This document shows positions 5,559 to 12,236 of a stretch of DNA of 12,299 nucleotides, in pieces. A program made the position numbers and the translations under genes. The stretch is from an uncultured Clostridia bacterium. GTDB lineage: Bacteria; Bacillota; Clostridia; Oscillospirales; CAG-272. The DNA lies in assembly GCA_904501765.1 (NCBI GenBank), contig CAJGCM010000053.1, forward strand, positions 1 to 12,299, in the 5' to 3' direction. How positions within the stretch are numbered: the first letter of the stretch is position 1; each line of letters begins with the position of its first letter. The notes below the pieces were generated by a model. It made no database searches and had not been told where the DNA came from. It worked only from the letters and a program-made list of their open reading frames with translations.

Positions 5559-7680
5559 TTTGAGCTATCACCATATCCTGCCATTCTTTGTTAAGAGTAA
5601 CAAATCTTGCGTTCCACCCCGATACTCTGACCGCAAGAGTCTGATAATTTTCAGGATTCTGCTGCGCCATCTTCAAGGTTTGAACGTCGGCTACGTCAGG
5701 CTGCATAAAGAAGCCTCCTAAGGAAACGAAGCCTCGGATTAAGGAAACGAGAGCCGCAAGACCGCCATCCCCCTTAACGCTTGAAGGCAAGAGCTTTATA
5801 TCCAGAGCGGCGCCGGTGGTTAATTTGCTTAAATCCGCCTTGCAATAGGAGCGAATTATTGCGGTTGCTCCTTCTCTGTCTGTGCCGGGAGTGGGAGAGC
5901 AGTTTGGCGCTAAAACGTCACCAACACGTCTTCCGTGAGGCGAAGCCAGCCGGTGTGGCGCCCATTCTATCTGTCTGCCAAAGGTACTGACTCCACCGGG
6001 GAATCCGTAGCCGCACTCGTCCTTATGGCTTAAGCAAATATCTGCAAAATCGCTAAGAACTCGTGAATATAATTCGTCTATATCGTCGCTATCGTTGCCG
6101 TAATAGGTGTATTTATTTAGCACGTACTGACGCAATGCCTCCTCGCCCTCCCAGTTGCCCGCAAGAAGAGAAAGAAGCTCAGAGAGAGTCATTTTCTTCT
6201 CCTCATACACCAGGCGACGAATGGCGTAAAGACTGTTTACCGTATCGGCAAGACCGCCTATATGAGGGGATATAATATTATACACGGGTCCCCCCTCGAG
6301 ATATGAAAGCCCTTTTTCTATGCACCCTTTTTCAAAGATGGAAACAAGTGTGCAGGGAATTGCAGGTCGCCAAATCCACTCTCCCTGCTCCGTCACGCCA
6401 AGGAAGGCGTTTTTCTTTTCTTCTACTATTTCTTTAACTGCCGAGGCCATATCCCTGGCGAATTTTGAATACAGCCCATCAAAGCTATCAAAGCTAACGC
6501 CGCCCCCGTATCCTCCGAGGGTCGCCTTTTGCAATATGCGAAGGGAGTCTATTGGAATATAAGAAAAATAGGTTTTACCCGGTATCTGCACCTCCCAGCA
6601 GCCGTCGTTAGCAAATTTCCTTGCCTCCTTAAGCTCATATCCGTATTTAACCAGCGCATCAATTACGAGGTCCTCGTTATAAACGGCAAGTATTCCGCCG
6701 CCGTATCGCATAACCTCCGCAACTCTCAAAAGAAGCTTTTCGTCCGTGCTTTTATTGACTCTTACCGTGGTGGGAAAATCACCGATTCCAAGCTCCTCAA
6801 GTATATCAAGAACAAGATAGGTCACCTCGTTAGTAACCTCACGTCCCTCCTCGTCTACACCGGCAAGGAGAATATTCTGATAGTGCTGCGCATCACCGCT
6901 GCCGTTGCCGAAGCTGCCGTCACCGCAAATCCACTCGCAGCCCTTAATGAATAAATGAGCGAGAATTTCCCTTGCCTCGCCGATGGTTATGGCGCCCTTT
7001 TCAAGGTCTGCTTTAAGATACGGTCCTAAAAGCCAATCAAGCCTTCCGATACCAGGCCAGTTTCCGCAAAGGCGAAGATATGCAAAGGTAAACCATATGC
7101 TCTGCACCGCCTCTCTGAAGCTTCTCGCAGGACGGTGGGGTACGTTCTTTAGCGCCTTTATATTTTCTTCATACCCGCCTATATCGGAGAGCGCTTTTAT
7201 ATATCTTTGACGCAGAGTGTCAAGGCAATCTATACAGTGAAGGCAGCTTTTCATAAAGGCTTCCCTCTCCGTTCCTCGGTAAAGCTCAAAATAAGTCTTA
7301 GCCTTTTCCTTGATACCGTCAATTCCTATCTTAAGCACACTTTCAAAATCCACGGTAAGATGGCTGATGCCCATGAAAACCGCCTCGCCCTTATAGGTCG
7401 CAGGGATTAAATGGTCAATAGCACACCCGAGCGTTGCCGCTCCGCTTATCAGCTCCCCCTCGCAAATGCGCACCGGAGCTTCATTTACTATTTTTTCTAT
7501 TGCCGCATCATATTTTTCCAGCGGCGAAAGGTTTTCAAAATCCTCATAGCCGTCAAGTTGCACAGCGGGTGTTCTTTTTGTGTCGATACCAAACTCCCTG
7601 TCCTGTGACCTTTTGGCGAATTCTCTCGTGCTGTCACACAGTCTTTTCGGCCTTTCCATACCTGCGGGTGTAAAAAACAT
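5548..7680 (-). CDS. Glycyl radical enzyme, pyruvate formate-lyase-like, unassigned substrate (GCWE type)
   Basis: 710 aa. PFL-like N-terminal and barrel region, with the thiyl-radical motif 'NDGCWEVQIPGKT' giving Cys361 and Glu363. Near the C-terminus comes 'NCSPTPGTDREGATAIIRS' (about 593-611) and the radical loop 'AVRVSGWNARF' with Gly688. Pyruvate formate-lyase itself has two adjacent cysteines at the active site, so this is not PFL. A Cys-x-Glu pair is the arrangement of the dehydratase, C-N/C-S lyase and decarboxylase branches (glycerol/propanediol dehydratase, choline lyase, hydroxyproline dehydratase). Tryptophan between Cys and Glu, and 'GWNA' instead of the usual 'GYSA' in the radical loop, fit none of the characterised types I know. 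At 710 aa it is shorter than most of them (about 780-850). The start ATG follows AAGGGAG. Cytoplasmic, strictly anaerobic. The adjacent AraC regulator suggests substrate induction. Confidence 0.9.
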   Translation of the reverse strand: MFFTPAGMERPKRLCDSTREFAKRSQDREFGIDTKRTPAVQLDGYEDFENLSPLEKYDAAIEKIVNEAPVRICEGELISGAATLGCAIDHLIPATYKGEAVFMGISHLTVDFESVLKIGIDGIKEKAKTYFELYRGTEREAFMKSCLHCIDCLDTLRQRYIKALSDIGGYEENIKALKNVPHRPARSFREAVQSIWFTFAYLRLCGNWPGIGRLDWLLGPYLKADLEKGAITIGEAREILAHLFIKGCEWICGDGSFGNGSGDAQHYQNILLAGVDEEGREVTNEVTYLVLDILEELGIGDFPTTVRVNKSTDEKLLLRVAEVMRYGGGILAVYNEDLVIDALVKYGYELKEARKFANDGCWEVQIPGKTYFSYIPIDSLRILQKATLGGYGGGVSFDSFDGLYSKFARDMASAVKEIVEEKKNAFLGVTEQGEWIWRPAIPCTLVSIFEKGCIEKGLSYLEGGPVYNIISPHIGGLADTVNSLYAIRRLVYEEKKMTLSELLSLLAGNWEGEEALRQYVLNKYTYYGNDSDDIDELYSRVLSDFADICLSHKDECGYGFPGGVSTFGRQIEWAPHRLASPHGRRVGDVLAPNCSPTPGTDREGATAIIRSYCKADLSKLTTGAALDIKLLPSSVKGDGGLAALVSLIRGFVSLGGFFMQPDVADVQTLKMAQQNPENYQTLAVRVSGWNARFVTLNKEWQDMVIAQNEK

Positions 7681-7718
7681 AGCACCTCTCCCTTGACTTA
7701 TATTTTTATTATGATTTT

Positions 7719-7747
7719 ATTTTACTGTAAAAAAATACACTTTTCAA
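7719..7747 (-). promoter_or_regulatory. Promoter of the glycyl radical enzyme-activase operon
   Basis: On the minus strand TTGAAA (7742-7747) and TAAAAT (7719-7724) are separated by 17 bp, giving a leader of about 32 nt. Its -35 box directly abuts the -35 of the opposite promoter at 7748-7753, so the two polymerases would compete, and one regulator bound at the centre could affect both. Confidence 0.6.
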
Positions 7748-7776
7748 TTGACAATCCTATAAAAAATATGTAAAAT
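7748..7776 (+). promoter_or_regulatory. Promoter of the AraC-family regulator gene
   Basis: TTGACA (7748-7753, perfect consensus) and TAAAAT (7771-7776) with 17-bp spacing point towards the regulator ATG at 7825, giving a leader of about 42 nt. A second TATAAT at 7782-7787 lies too far from this -35 to pair with it. Confidence 0.6.
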
Positions 7777-7824
7777 ACTATTATAATAGTTCTAAATCAA
7801 ATAATTTTTGTATACAGGTCTTTT

Positions 7825-8613
7825 ATGGAAATAAAGAAAATAGAAATTAAATTTATGAAAAGGGACGGCTTTTCTTCAAGAAGCCTTGAGGGAGTGAAGC
7901 ACGACAAGGTGCTTCCCTGGCTATCCATTGTACAATCGGTCGAGGGAAGCTATGATATAGCTATTGGAAAAAATGCAAAAAAAAGCACCGATGAGGGCGG
8001 TTTTTTTATCGCCCCATCGGGTGTCAGCCAAAGTATTACTCATCACAACAGCACGTCTTCGGAAAAGATAAGCTGCCGCTGGATTTTTATAGATGCAACA
8101 GTAAACGGTGTTTACCGCCCTGATGCGGTTTTTGATTTTCCGACAATTCTACCTAAGGCAAAAATTGCCGATATGAATGACTGCTTTAACGAGCTTTTTT
8201 CGGAAGAGGATATTTTTTCTCAATACATATCCTGCTATAAGATTCTGAAGATTATTTTTTCTGTCGCCGTCCCGAAAAGAGATGCCGAAGGGCGCACAAT
8301 TCATTTTGCCGCCGACTATATAAAGGAGCATTTTTCCGAAAAAATCTTAGTTTCCGACATCGCCGAGCATAGCAATACCTCGGAATCGAATTTATACGCC
8401 GCATTCAAAAGGAATTTCGGCATATCTCCGATTGCCTATCTCAACAATTACCGCCTTTCTATGGCGGCTGAGTATCTTGCGGACTCGGAGCTTTCCGTAA
8501 ACCGAATTGCAGAGGCTGTCGGCTTTTCAGACCCTCTTTATTTCAGTAAGGCGTTCCGCCGCGCTTACAGCATTTCGCCTCGCGAATACAGGCGGCAAAG
8601 ACGCCACGGGTGA
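7825..8613 (+). CDS. AraC-family transcriptional regulator with cupin-like sensor domain
   Basis: 262 aa. The N-terminal half (about residues 30-105) is a beta-rich AraC-type ligand/cupin domain ('GGFFIAPSGVSQSITHHNS'). The C-terminal 100 residues carry the double helix-turn-helix: helix-turn-helix 1 at about 174-194 ('ILVSDIAEHSNTSESNLYAA') and 2 at about 224-246 ('LSVNRIAEAVGFSDPLYFSK'), closing with 'FRRAYSISPREYRRQ', the AraC hallmark. It most likely senses the substrate of, or a signal for, the divergent glycyl radical enzyme and activates that operon. The ATG at 7825 has only a weak AGG upstream, so low expression is expected. It ends 10 bp from the converging membrane-protein gene. Confidence 0.92.
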   Translation: MEIKKIEIKFMKRDGFSSRSLEGVKHDKVLPWLSIVQSVEGSYDIAIGKNAKKSTDEGGFFIAPSGVSQSITHHNSTSSEKISCRWIFIDATVNGVYRPDAVFDFPTILPKAKIADMNDCFNELFSEEDIFSQYISCYKILKIIFSVAVPKRDAEGRTIHFAADYIKEHFSEKILVSDIAEHSNTSESNLYAAFKRNFGISPIAYLNNYRLSMAAEYLADSELSVNRIAEAVGFSDPLYFSKAFRRAYSISPREYRRQRRHG

Positions 8614-8623
8614 CGGGTTAATA

Positions 8624-9037
8624 TTATTTCATAAGCTCATCTGTGAGCCTTATAATTTCAGGGGCGAGCTTCCTCTGCTTTATTCTTACGATAGCATTAT
8701 AAATAGGGTATGCAACCGCCGCAGCAGCTCCTCCCAGAACCCCCGTTACAATACCGACTATTATAGATAAGCTGCCGTCCATTCCAAGGACTGCGCCGAT
8801 ATCTGTCATACAAAGGCTCATTCCAAAGCCGAGAATAAGCGTACCGATAATTCCTACTGTAAGAGCAACAAGCTGCGCCGTTTTCGCAACACTTCCATCA
8901 AGCTTACGCAGCCGCTCCATTTTATCCTCGTCTTCCCCATTTTCCTCGGGTATATATTTAGCTCGGATTCTCTTTAATTCCTCCTGCTCCTCGGCAGAAT
9001 AGGTATAGGAGAATCCGTTTTGTTTATTGTTGTCCAT
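8624..9037 (-). CDS. Small two-TM membrane protein, last gene of the two-component operon
   Basis: 137 aa starting MDNNKQNGFSYTYSAEEQEE; a longer TTG-started frame (9079) is less likely because GAGG precedes this ATG. The soluble N-terminus (residues 1-50) is charged, with 'EEQEELKRIRAKYIP' and 'EDKMERLRKLDGSVAKT'. Two hydrophobic helices follow at about 53-76 ('LVALTVGIIGTLILGFGMSL') and about 84-108 (glycine/alanine-rich), then a basic tail. Clostridial relatives with the 'FSYTYSA...KMERLRKLD' plan are sometimes labelled 'dihydropteridine reductase', but no reductase motif is visible and I would not keep that name. It overlaps the preceding gene by 14 bp. Its function is unknown, and linkage suggests a role with the two-component system. 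Confidence 0.8.
   Translation of the reverse strand: MDNNKQNGFSYTYSAEEQEELKRIRAKYIPEENGEDEDKMERLRKLDGSVAKTAQLVALTVGIIGTLILGFGMSLCMTDIGAVLGMDGSLSIIVGIVTGVLGGAAAAVAYPIYNAIVRIKQRKLAPEIIRLTDELMK
8631..8653. terminator. Weak hairpin between converging AraC and membrane-protein genes
   Basis: ATAAGCTCA (8631-8639) pairs with TGAG-CTTAT (8644-8653, one bulged C) around the loop TCTG. It covers the last codons of the minus-strand gene and sits 18 bp past the AraC stop. There is no U-tract, so it is at best a weak bidirectional terminator. It is the only candidate in this gap. Confidence 0.25.
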
Positions 9038-9920
9038 TTTCGACCTCTGAATTTGAATTATTGTACTTTTTGGTGCCAAAGGCTATCATATAAACTGCCA
9101 TAGCCACTATAACAATGGAAATTCCCGCTCCCGTAGCCCCGAGCATCCATTTTTCCCCTATTGGTGACAAGCTTCCGTCTGCGAATGCTGTAAGAAGCGT
9201 GGATTCAAGAGTCAGTATTGATACGAGCGCTGAGGCAAGACCTATTGCCTTTATGGCAGAATATATTGGGCTTTTGTATTTTCGGTATTTAACAGTGCCA
9301 ATAATAGCCACCGTTAAGGATGTGAAGGTATACGCCGCCATTGCGATAGCAACTATCATATGATGCTCGAAGGTTCTGTTAAAGTAAATCATAAAGAAAA
9401 TTATCACGGTGAGCATAAGGTTTAAGAAGAGGAACACCCACCCTGTAATGACGTACATTACCGACTCCCTTCGCATTTGCTCACCCGGCTTATATTTCCT
9501 TGTGTGTAGCATAAGTCTCAGTCGTATCAGGGAAAGGCAGATATAGTATATGCCGAAGGATGTAAACCAAAAGGTTGCGTGATACACCCCGAGGTAAATC
9601 TGAAAGGCGCCATACAACGAATTCCACACAACGGATACTGCAAGGGACGTATTAAGCCTCAACCTCTCGTCGCCGAGCCATATTTTAACGTATTTGTTCT
9701 CCCGTTTAAGCTTCGATAGGAATTTTACGATATCGGGAATTCTTACGCACCATACCACGAGGGTATAGAAGGATAGCACGTAACTGATATACGAAAGTAT
9801 ATTTTCCACTCCCAGCACTACCATTGAATAAACAAGAAGAGCGGTGGATATGGGAACGAGGACTATCATAACGGCAATATGGGGAAACAGCAAAGTCTTA
9901 CCGAGCTTCTTCCACTCCAT
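9024..9920 (-). CDS. Polytopic membrane protein linked to a two-component system
   Basis: 298 aa starting MEWKKLGKTLLFPHIAVMIV on a strong AGGAGGT site. I see about eight hydrophobic spans (roughly residues 12-38, 42-62, 92-112, 116-136, 153-180, 186-206, 222-245 and 258-284), with basic loops such as 'RKYKPGEQMRR' and 'KYRKYKSP' on the inside. No transporter, enzyme or peptidase motif is recognisable, and there is no ATPase partner in the operon. It overlaps the histidine kinase gene by 23 bp and the next gene by 14 bp, so its expression is tied to both. Possible roles, inferred only from context, are a membrane sensor or accessory for the kinase or an output that alters the envelope. Confidence 0.78.
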   Translation of the reverse strand: MEWKKLGKTLLFPHIAVMIVLVPISTALLVYSMVVLGVENILSYISYVLSFYTLVVWCVRIPDIVKFLSKLKRENKYVKIWLGDERLRLNTSLAVSVVWNSLYGAFQIYLGVYHATFWFTSFGIYYICLSLIRLRLMLHTRKYKPGEQMRRESVMYVITGWVFLFLNLMLTVIIFFMIYFNRTFEHHMIVAIAMAAYTFTSLTVAIIGTVKYRKYKSPIYSAIKAIGLASALVSILTLESTLLTAFADGSLSPIGEKWMLGATGAGISIVIVAMAVYMIAFGTKKYNNSNSEVENGQQ

Positions 9921-10989
9921 TTGAGGACCTCCTGATTATAACGGTAAATGACGTTCCTTTGCCAACTGCGCTTTCAACTCTTATCTCTCCCTGCATAATG
10001 TCAATAACGCGCTTGACGAGAGCAAGTCCAAGACCGTTGCCCTGGGTTGCGTGGGACGTATCTCCCTGATAGAATTTTTCAAATATATGAGCTCCCACCT
10101 CTGCGCTTATACCGCAACCCGTATCACTGATTTTAACTGAGGCGTATTCCCCACTCTCGGAAAGCGAGAGGGTTACCTTGCCTCCGTCTTCGGTAAACTT
10201 AAATGCGTTTGAAAACAGATTGTTCCACACCAGCGACAAAAGCTCCGCATCGGCAGAAACGCACACGCCCTCCGCTATGTCGGTTTCAATTTCTATATTT
10301 TTTCTCTCCCATACGCTCTCGTACACAAGCAAACACTCGCATAGCTGCTCCCCGAGGTCGAAGGTTTTCGGGTTTGGGTATATCTGCTGATTTTCAAGGC
10401 GGTTGAGCTTGAGTATATTCGTCATCATATCGGCAAGGCGTCGGGAGGAATCGGTGATTGCCTTTGCGTATTCAATGCGTTTATCCTCGGTCAAATCGGG
10501 AGCTTGTAAAAGAGTTCCGTAGTTCTGCATAACGGCAAGAGGAGTTTTCATTTCGTGGGATACGTTTGCAACGAAATCGGTGCGCAGGGTTTCCACCCCG
10601 GATAGCTCCTCCGCTATCGAATTGATAGCCTCGCCAATCTGATTAAAGCCTTCCATTCCTGCGCCACCCATTGGTTCTACTCTTGCACAAAAGTCACCGT
10701 TCATAATTTTTTCTGCGGTATCGGTAATAATTTTTACGGGTCTGTCCACCATAATCTTTCTGCGAATGAAATCTGCGGTTTTGAAAAGAACCGTGATAAT
10801 CAATACGTTAAGAAAGGTGATTTTTGCCGCATCGGTAATGTTTTCGGAGGTGTATACAAGTCCCATCTCGAAGGCCAGCACGTTCAAGAACAGCATCATA
10901 CAGCAGGAAACCACAAAGCCCACCGTCAGAAAGAACAGAAGGAAGCTACTGACCTCACGGAGAACTCCTTTAACCGTTATCCTTTTCAT
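9898..10989 (-). CDS. Sensor histidine kinase (intramembrane-sensing type)
   Basis: 363 aa. Two transmembrane helices (about 14-40 and 56-76) enclose only about 15 external residues. A HAMP-like linker (about 77-130) follows, then the HisKA domain with 'DFVANVSHEMKTPLAVM' (phosphoacceptor His145) and the HATPase domain with the N box 'NNLFSNAFKF' (about 256-265), G1 'DTGCGI' (289-294), 'FEKFYQGD' and G2 'GNGLGLALV' (317-325). With no extracellular sensing domain it belongs to the short-loop kinases, which usually sense within the membrane or through a partner membrane protein. The next two genes in the operon are membrane proteins. The ATG overlaps the regulator's stop codon (ATGA), with GGCGGTG as ribosome binding site. 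VanS-like in layout, but the signal is unknown. Confidence 0.93.
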   Translation of the reverse strand: MKRITVKGVLREVSSFLLFFLTVGFVVSCCMMLFLNVLAFEMGLVYTSENITDAAKITFLNVLIITVLFKTADFIRRKIMVDRPVKIITDTAEKIMNGDFCARVEPMGGAGMEGFNQIGEAINSIAEELSGVETLRTDFVANVSHEMKTPLAVMQNYGTLLQAPDLTEDKRIEYAKAITDSSRRLADMMTNILKLNRLENQQIYPNPKTFDLGEQLCECLLVYESVWERKNIEIETDIAEGVCVSADAELLSLVWNNLFSNAFKFTEDGGKVTLSLSESGEYASVKISDTGCGISAEVGAHIFEKFYQGDTSHATQGNGLGLALVKRVIDIMQGEIRVESAVGKGTSFTVIIRRSSNGVEEAR

Positions 10990-11657
10990 TTTATCACCGC
11001 CTTGTAGCCAAGCCCGTGAACGGTCTGAATTTCAAAGCAGTCGCAAGCCGCAAGCTTTGCGCGGAGCTTCGTCATATACACGTCAACCGTTCGTGTGCCC
11101 GTCTGGGTATCAACATCCCAGAATTCATCCATAAGCTGCGTACGTGTGAAGGTCTTTTTCGGATAGGACAATAGCTTATAAAGAATGTCGAATTCTCTTG
11201 CCGTAAGAGAAATTTCCTCACCGCCAAGGGTTGCACTCCTTTCGTCGGCATCCATAACAAAATTGCCCACCTCAAGGTGACGGCTCGATGCTATCTTCGC
11301 ACGGCGAAGAAGGGCGCCGATACGCAGAAAAAGCTCGTCAAGGTCTATAGGCTTCGTCATATAATCGTCAATACCTATTCGGTATCCCCTCTGCTTTGCC
11401 GCAAAATCGTCTCGGGCGGTCATAAACAAAATAGGAATATCGTTATTGAGTGAACGAACGGTCTTTGCGAACTCAAAGCCGTCTACATTCGGCATCATAA
11501 TATCCGACACGATAAGGTCAAAGGTGGTCTTATACATTTCGTCATATGCACTCTCTGCATCAAGACATCCTACCGCCTCGTATCCTGAATTATTTAAGAA
11601 GGAGCAGACAGAACGATTCAAATCTCTATCGTCTTCAACCACTAAGATTTTAAACAT
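10986..11657 (-). CDS. OmpR/PhoB-family response regulator
   Basis: 223 aa. The receiver domain (1-118) has the acidic pair D9/D10, phosphoacceptor Asp52 in 'VSDIMMPNVDG', Thr80 and Lys102 ('TKP'). The C-terminal winged helix (about 128-222) has 'LTAREFDILYKLL', 'FTRTQLMDEFW' and 'RTVDVYMTKLRAKL', ending 'VHGLGYKAV', as in the OmpR/PhoB class. It is the first gene of the four-gene operon and takes its phosphate from the downstream kinase. The ribosome binding site is GAGAGGAAG. An inverted repeat next to a -10-like box at about 11700-11717 could be its own binding site. Confidence 0.95.
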   Translation of the reverse strand: MFKILVVEDDRDLNRSVCSFLNNSGYEAVGCLDAESAYDEMYKTTFDLIVSDIMMPNVDGFEFAKTVRSLNNDIPILFMTARDDFAAKQRGYRIGIDDYMTKPIDLDELFLRIGALLRRAKIASSRHLEVGNFVMDADERSATLGGEEISLTAREFDILYKLLSYPKKTFTRTQLMDEFWDVDTQTGTRTVDVYMTKLRAKLAACDCFEIQTVHGLGYKAVIK

Positions 11658-11696
11658 ATTTCTTCCTCTCTGACGAATTTTTGCTTTTACTTTTTT

Positions 11697-11730
11697 ATTT
11701 TAACACGCAAATGTTAAGATTTTGTTTGCG
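11697..11730 (-). promoter_or_regulatory. Candidate promoter/operator of the two-component operon
   Basis: A perfect inverted repeat TTAACA (11700-11705), 6-bp gap, TGTTAA (11712-11717) overlaps a minus-strand -10-like TAAAAT (11697-11702). A second inverted pair is CGCAAA (11706-11711) and TTTGCG (11725-11730). No good -35 box lies at the right distance, as is usual for promoters that need an activator. Autoregulation by the response regulator is an inference. Confidence 0.35.
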
Positions 11731-11799
11731 TTTGCACGCTTTTATGAAAAAATTTATAAAAGTAACAGGTAAAAGGCTATACAAGGATAGAAAAAGTTT

Positions 11800-11839
11800 T
11801 TTTGCGTTCCTTAATAAGGATTCGAAATCAAACGCAAAA
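11800..11839. repeat. Branched stem at the left end of the hairpin array
   Basis: TTTTGCGTT (11800-11808) pairs with AACGCAAAA (11831-11839). Between them sit two tiny hairpins, CCTT-AATA-AGG (11809-11819) and GATT-CGA-AATC (11819-11829), which share one base. The result is a three-way-junction-like fold directly preceding the first array hairpin. It may act as a cap of the whole structure. Confidence 0.45.
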
Positions 11840-12042
11840 TCACGCCAAAGGCGTGTATATCATCAACGGCTTGCCGTTGTATATCATCAATTCCGAAGGA
11901 ATTGCATATCATCAACACGGAGTGTTGTATATCATCAAGCCGCAGATAGATGCACGCTAAAGCGTGATGAGATACAGCCCCAAAAGGGCTGATGATATCC
12001 ACGACTGCGTCGTGATGATATACCAATCCTGCGGCTTGGATA

Positions 12043-12078
12043 AAAAAATTCGACAAGTCGAAACTTGTCGAATTTTTT
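12043..12078. terminator. Strong terminator-like hairpin at the right end of the array
   Basis: A perfect 15-bp stem, AAAAAATTCGACAAG (12043-12057) with its complement (12064-12078), around loop TCGAAA. The A- and T-runs make it a bidirectional intrinsic terminator by form. No gene in this window ends beside it, so it either belongs to the repeat element or serves a gene beyond the right edge. Confidence 0.55.
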
Positions 12079-12120
12079 GAGTCGGTCTATCCTTGGATTT
12101 TTTATTCTCTGCTCGGGATA

Positions 12121-12228
12121 TTCGCCATGGGCGAAGATTTTTCGCCTTGCCGCTTACGAGCGAGCTCGACGCTCACTGCGGCTCAAATGCGAACCCCGTG
12201 CCTCGGCTTTGCCTCGGCACTGGGGTTC
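12121..12228. repeat. GC-rich hairpin cluster
   Basis: Successive inverted repeats: TTCGCC-ATG-GGCGAA (12121-12135), which can instead pair with a second TTCGCC at 12141-12146; GCCGC (12149-12153) with GCGGC (12178-12182) around an inner GAGCG/CGCTC stem; and GAACCCC plus GTGCC (12191-12202) with GGCAC plus GGGGTTC (12216-12228, one bulged T). GCCTCGGC occurs twice in the loop of the last. No coding frame is credible here. The mutually exclusive TTCGCC pairings look like part of a structured repeat rather than a protein gene. Confidence 0.5.
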
Positions 12229-12236
12229 GAGAGCCT

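Larger units (their letters stand above)
11782..12095. repeat. MITE-like element: seven-hairpin array bounded by 10-bp inverted repeats
   Basis: The ends are CAAGGATAGA (11782-11791) and TCTATCCTTG (12086-12095). Inside lie seven short hairpins about 24 nt apart: CACGCC/GGCGTG (11841-11855), CAACGG/CCGTTG (11864-11879), CAATTCC/GGAATTG (11888-11904), CAACAC/GTGTTG (11913-11927), CACGC/GCGTG (11953-11966), CAGCCC/GGGCTG (11975-11991) and CACGAC/GTCGTG (12000-12014). Every stem has a different sequence yet pairs perfectly, starting CA and ending TG. The left units are joined by TATATCATC, the right ones by forms of GATGATATA, so the array inverts in the middle. The last three hairpins are enclosed by a 10-bp stem, CAAGCCGCAG (11936-11945) with CTGCGGCTTG (12029-12038). 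There is no open frame with coding character and no obvious target-site duplication. Confidence 0.7.

Noticed and set aside
5548..7680. Calling the enzyme pyruvate formate-lyase (pflB)
   Set aside because: The adjacent active-site cysteines of pyruvate formate-lyase are absent. The motif is Cys-Trp-Glu, and the activase has the two-cluster insert of other glycyl radical systems.
11681..11992. 103-aa plus-strand open frame over the repeat block
   Set aside because: It runs through the hairpin array, where the repeated spacer reads as 'VYHQ', has no ribosome binding site and resembles no protein. The 81-aa minus-strand frame over 11811-12056 fails for the same reason.
11841..12014. CRISPR-like regular array
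   Set aside because: The period is only about 24 nt, the constant part is 9 nt and the variable parts are self-complementary hairpins. This is opposite to CRISPR, where long repeats are constant and spacers are unique. No cas genes are present.
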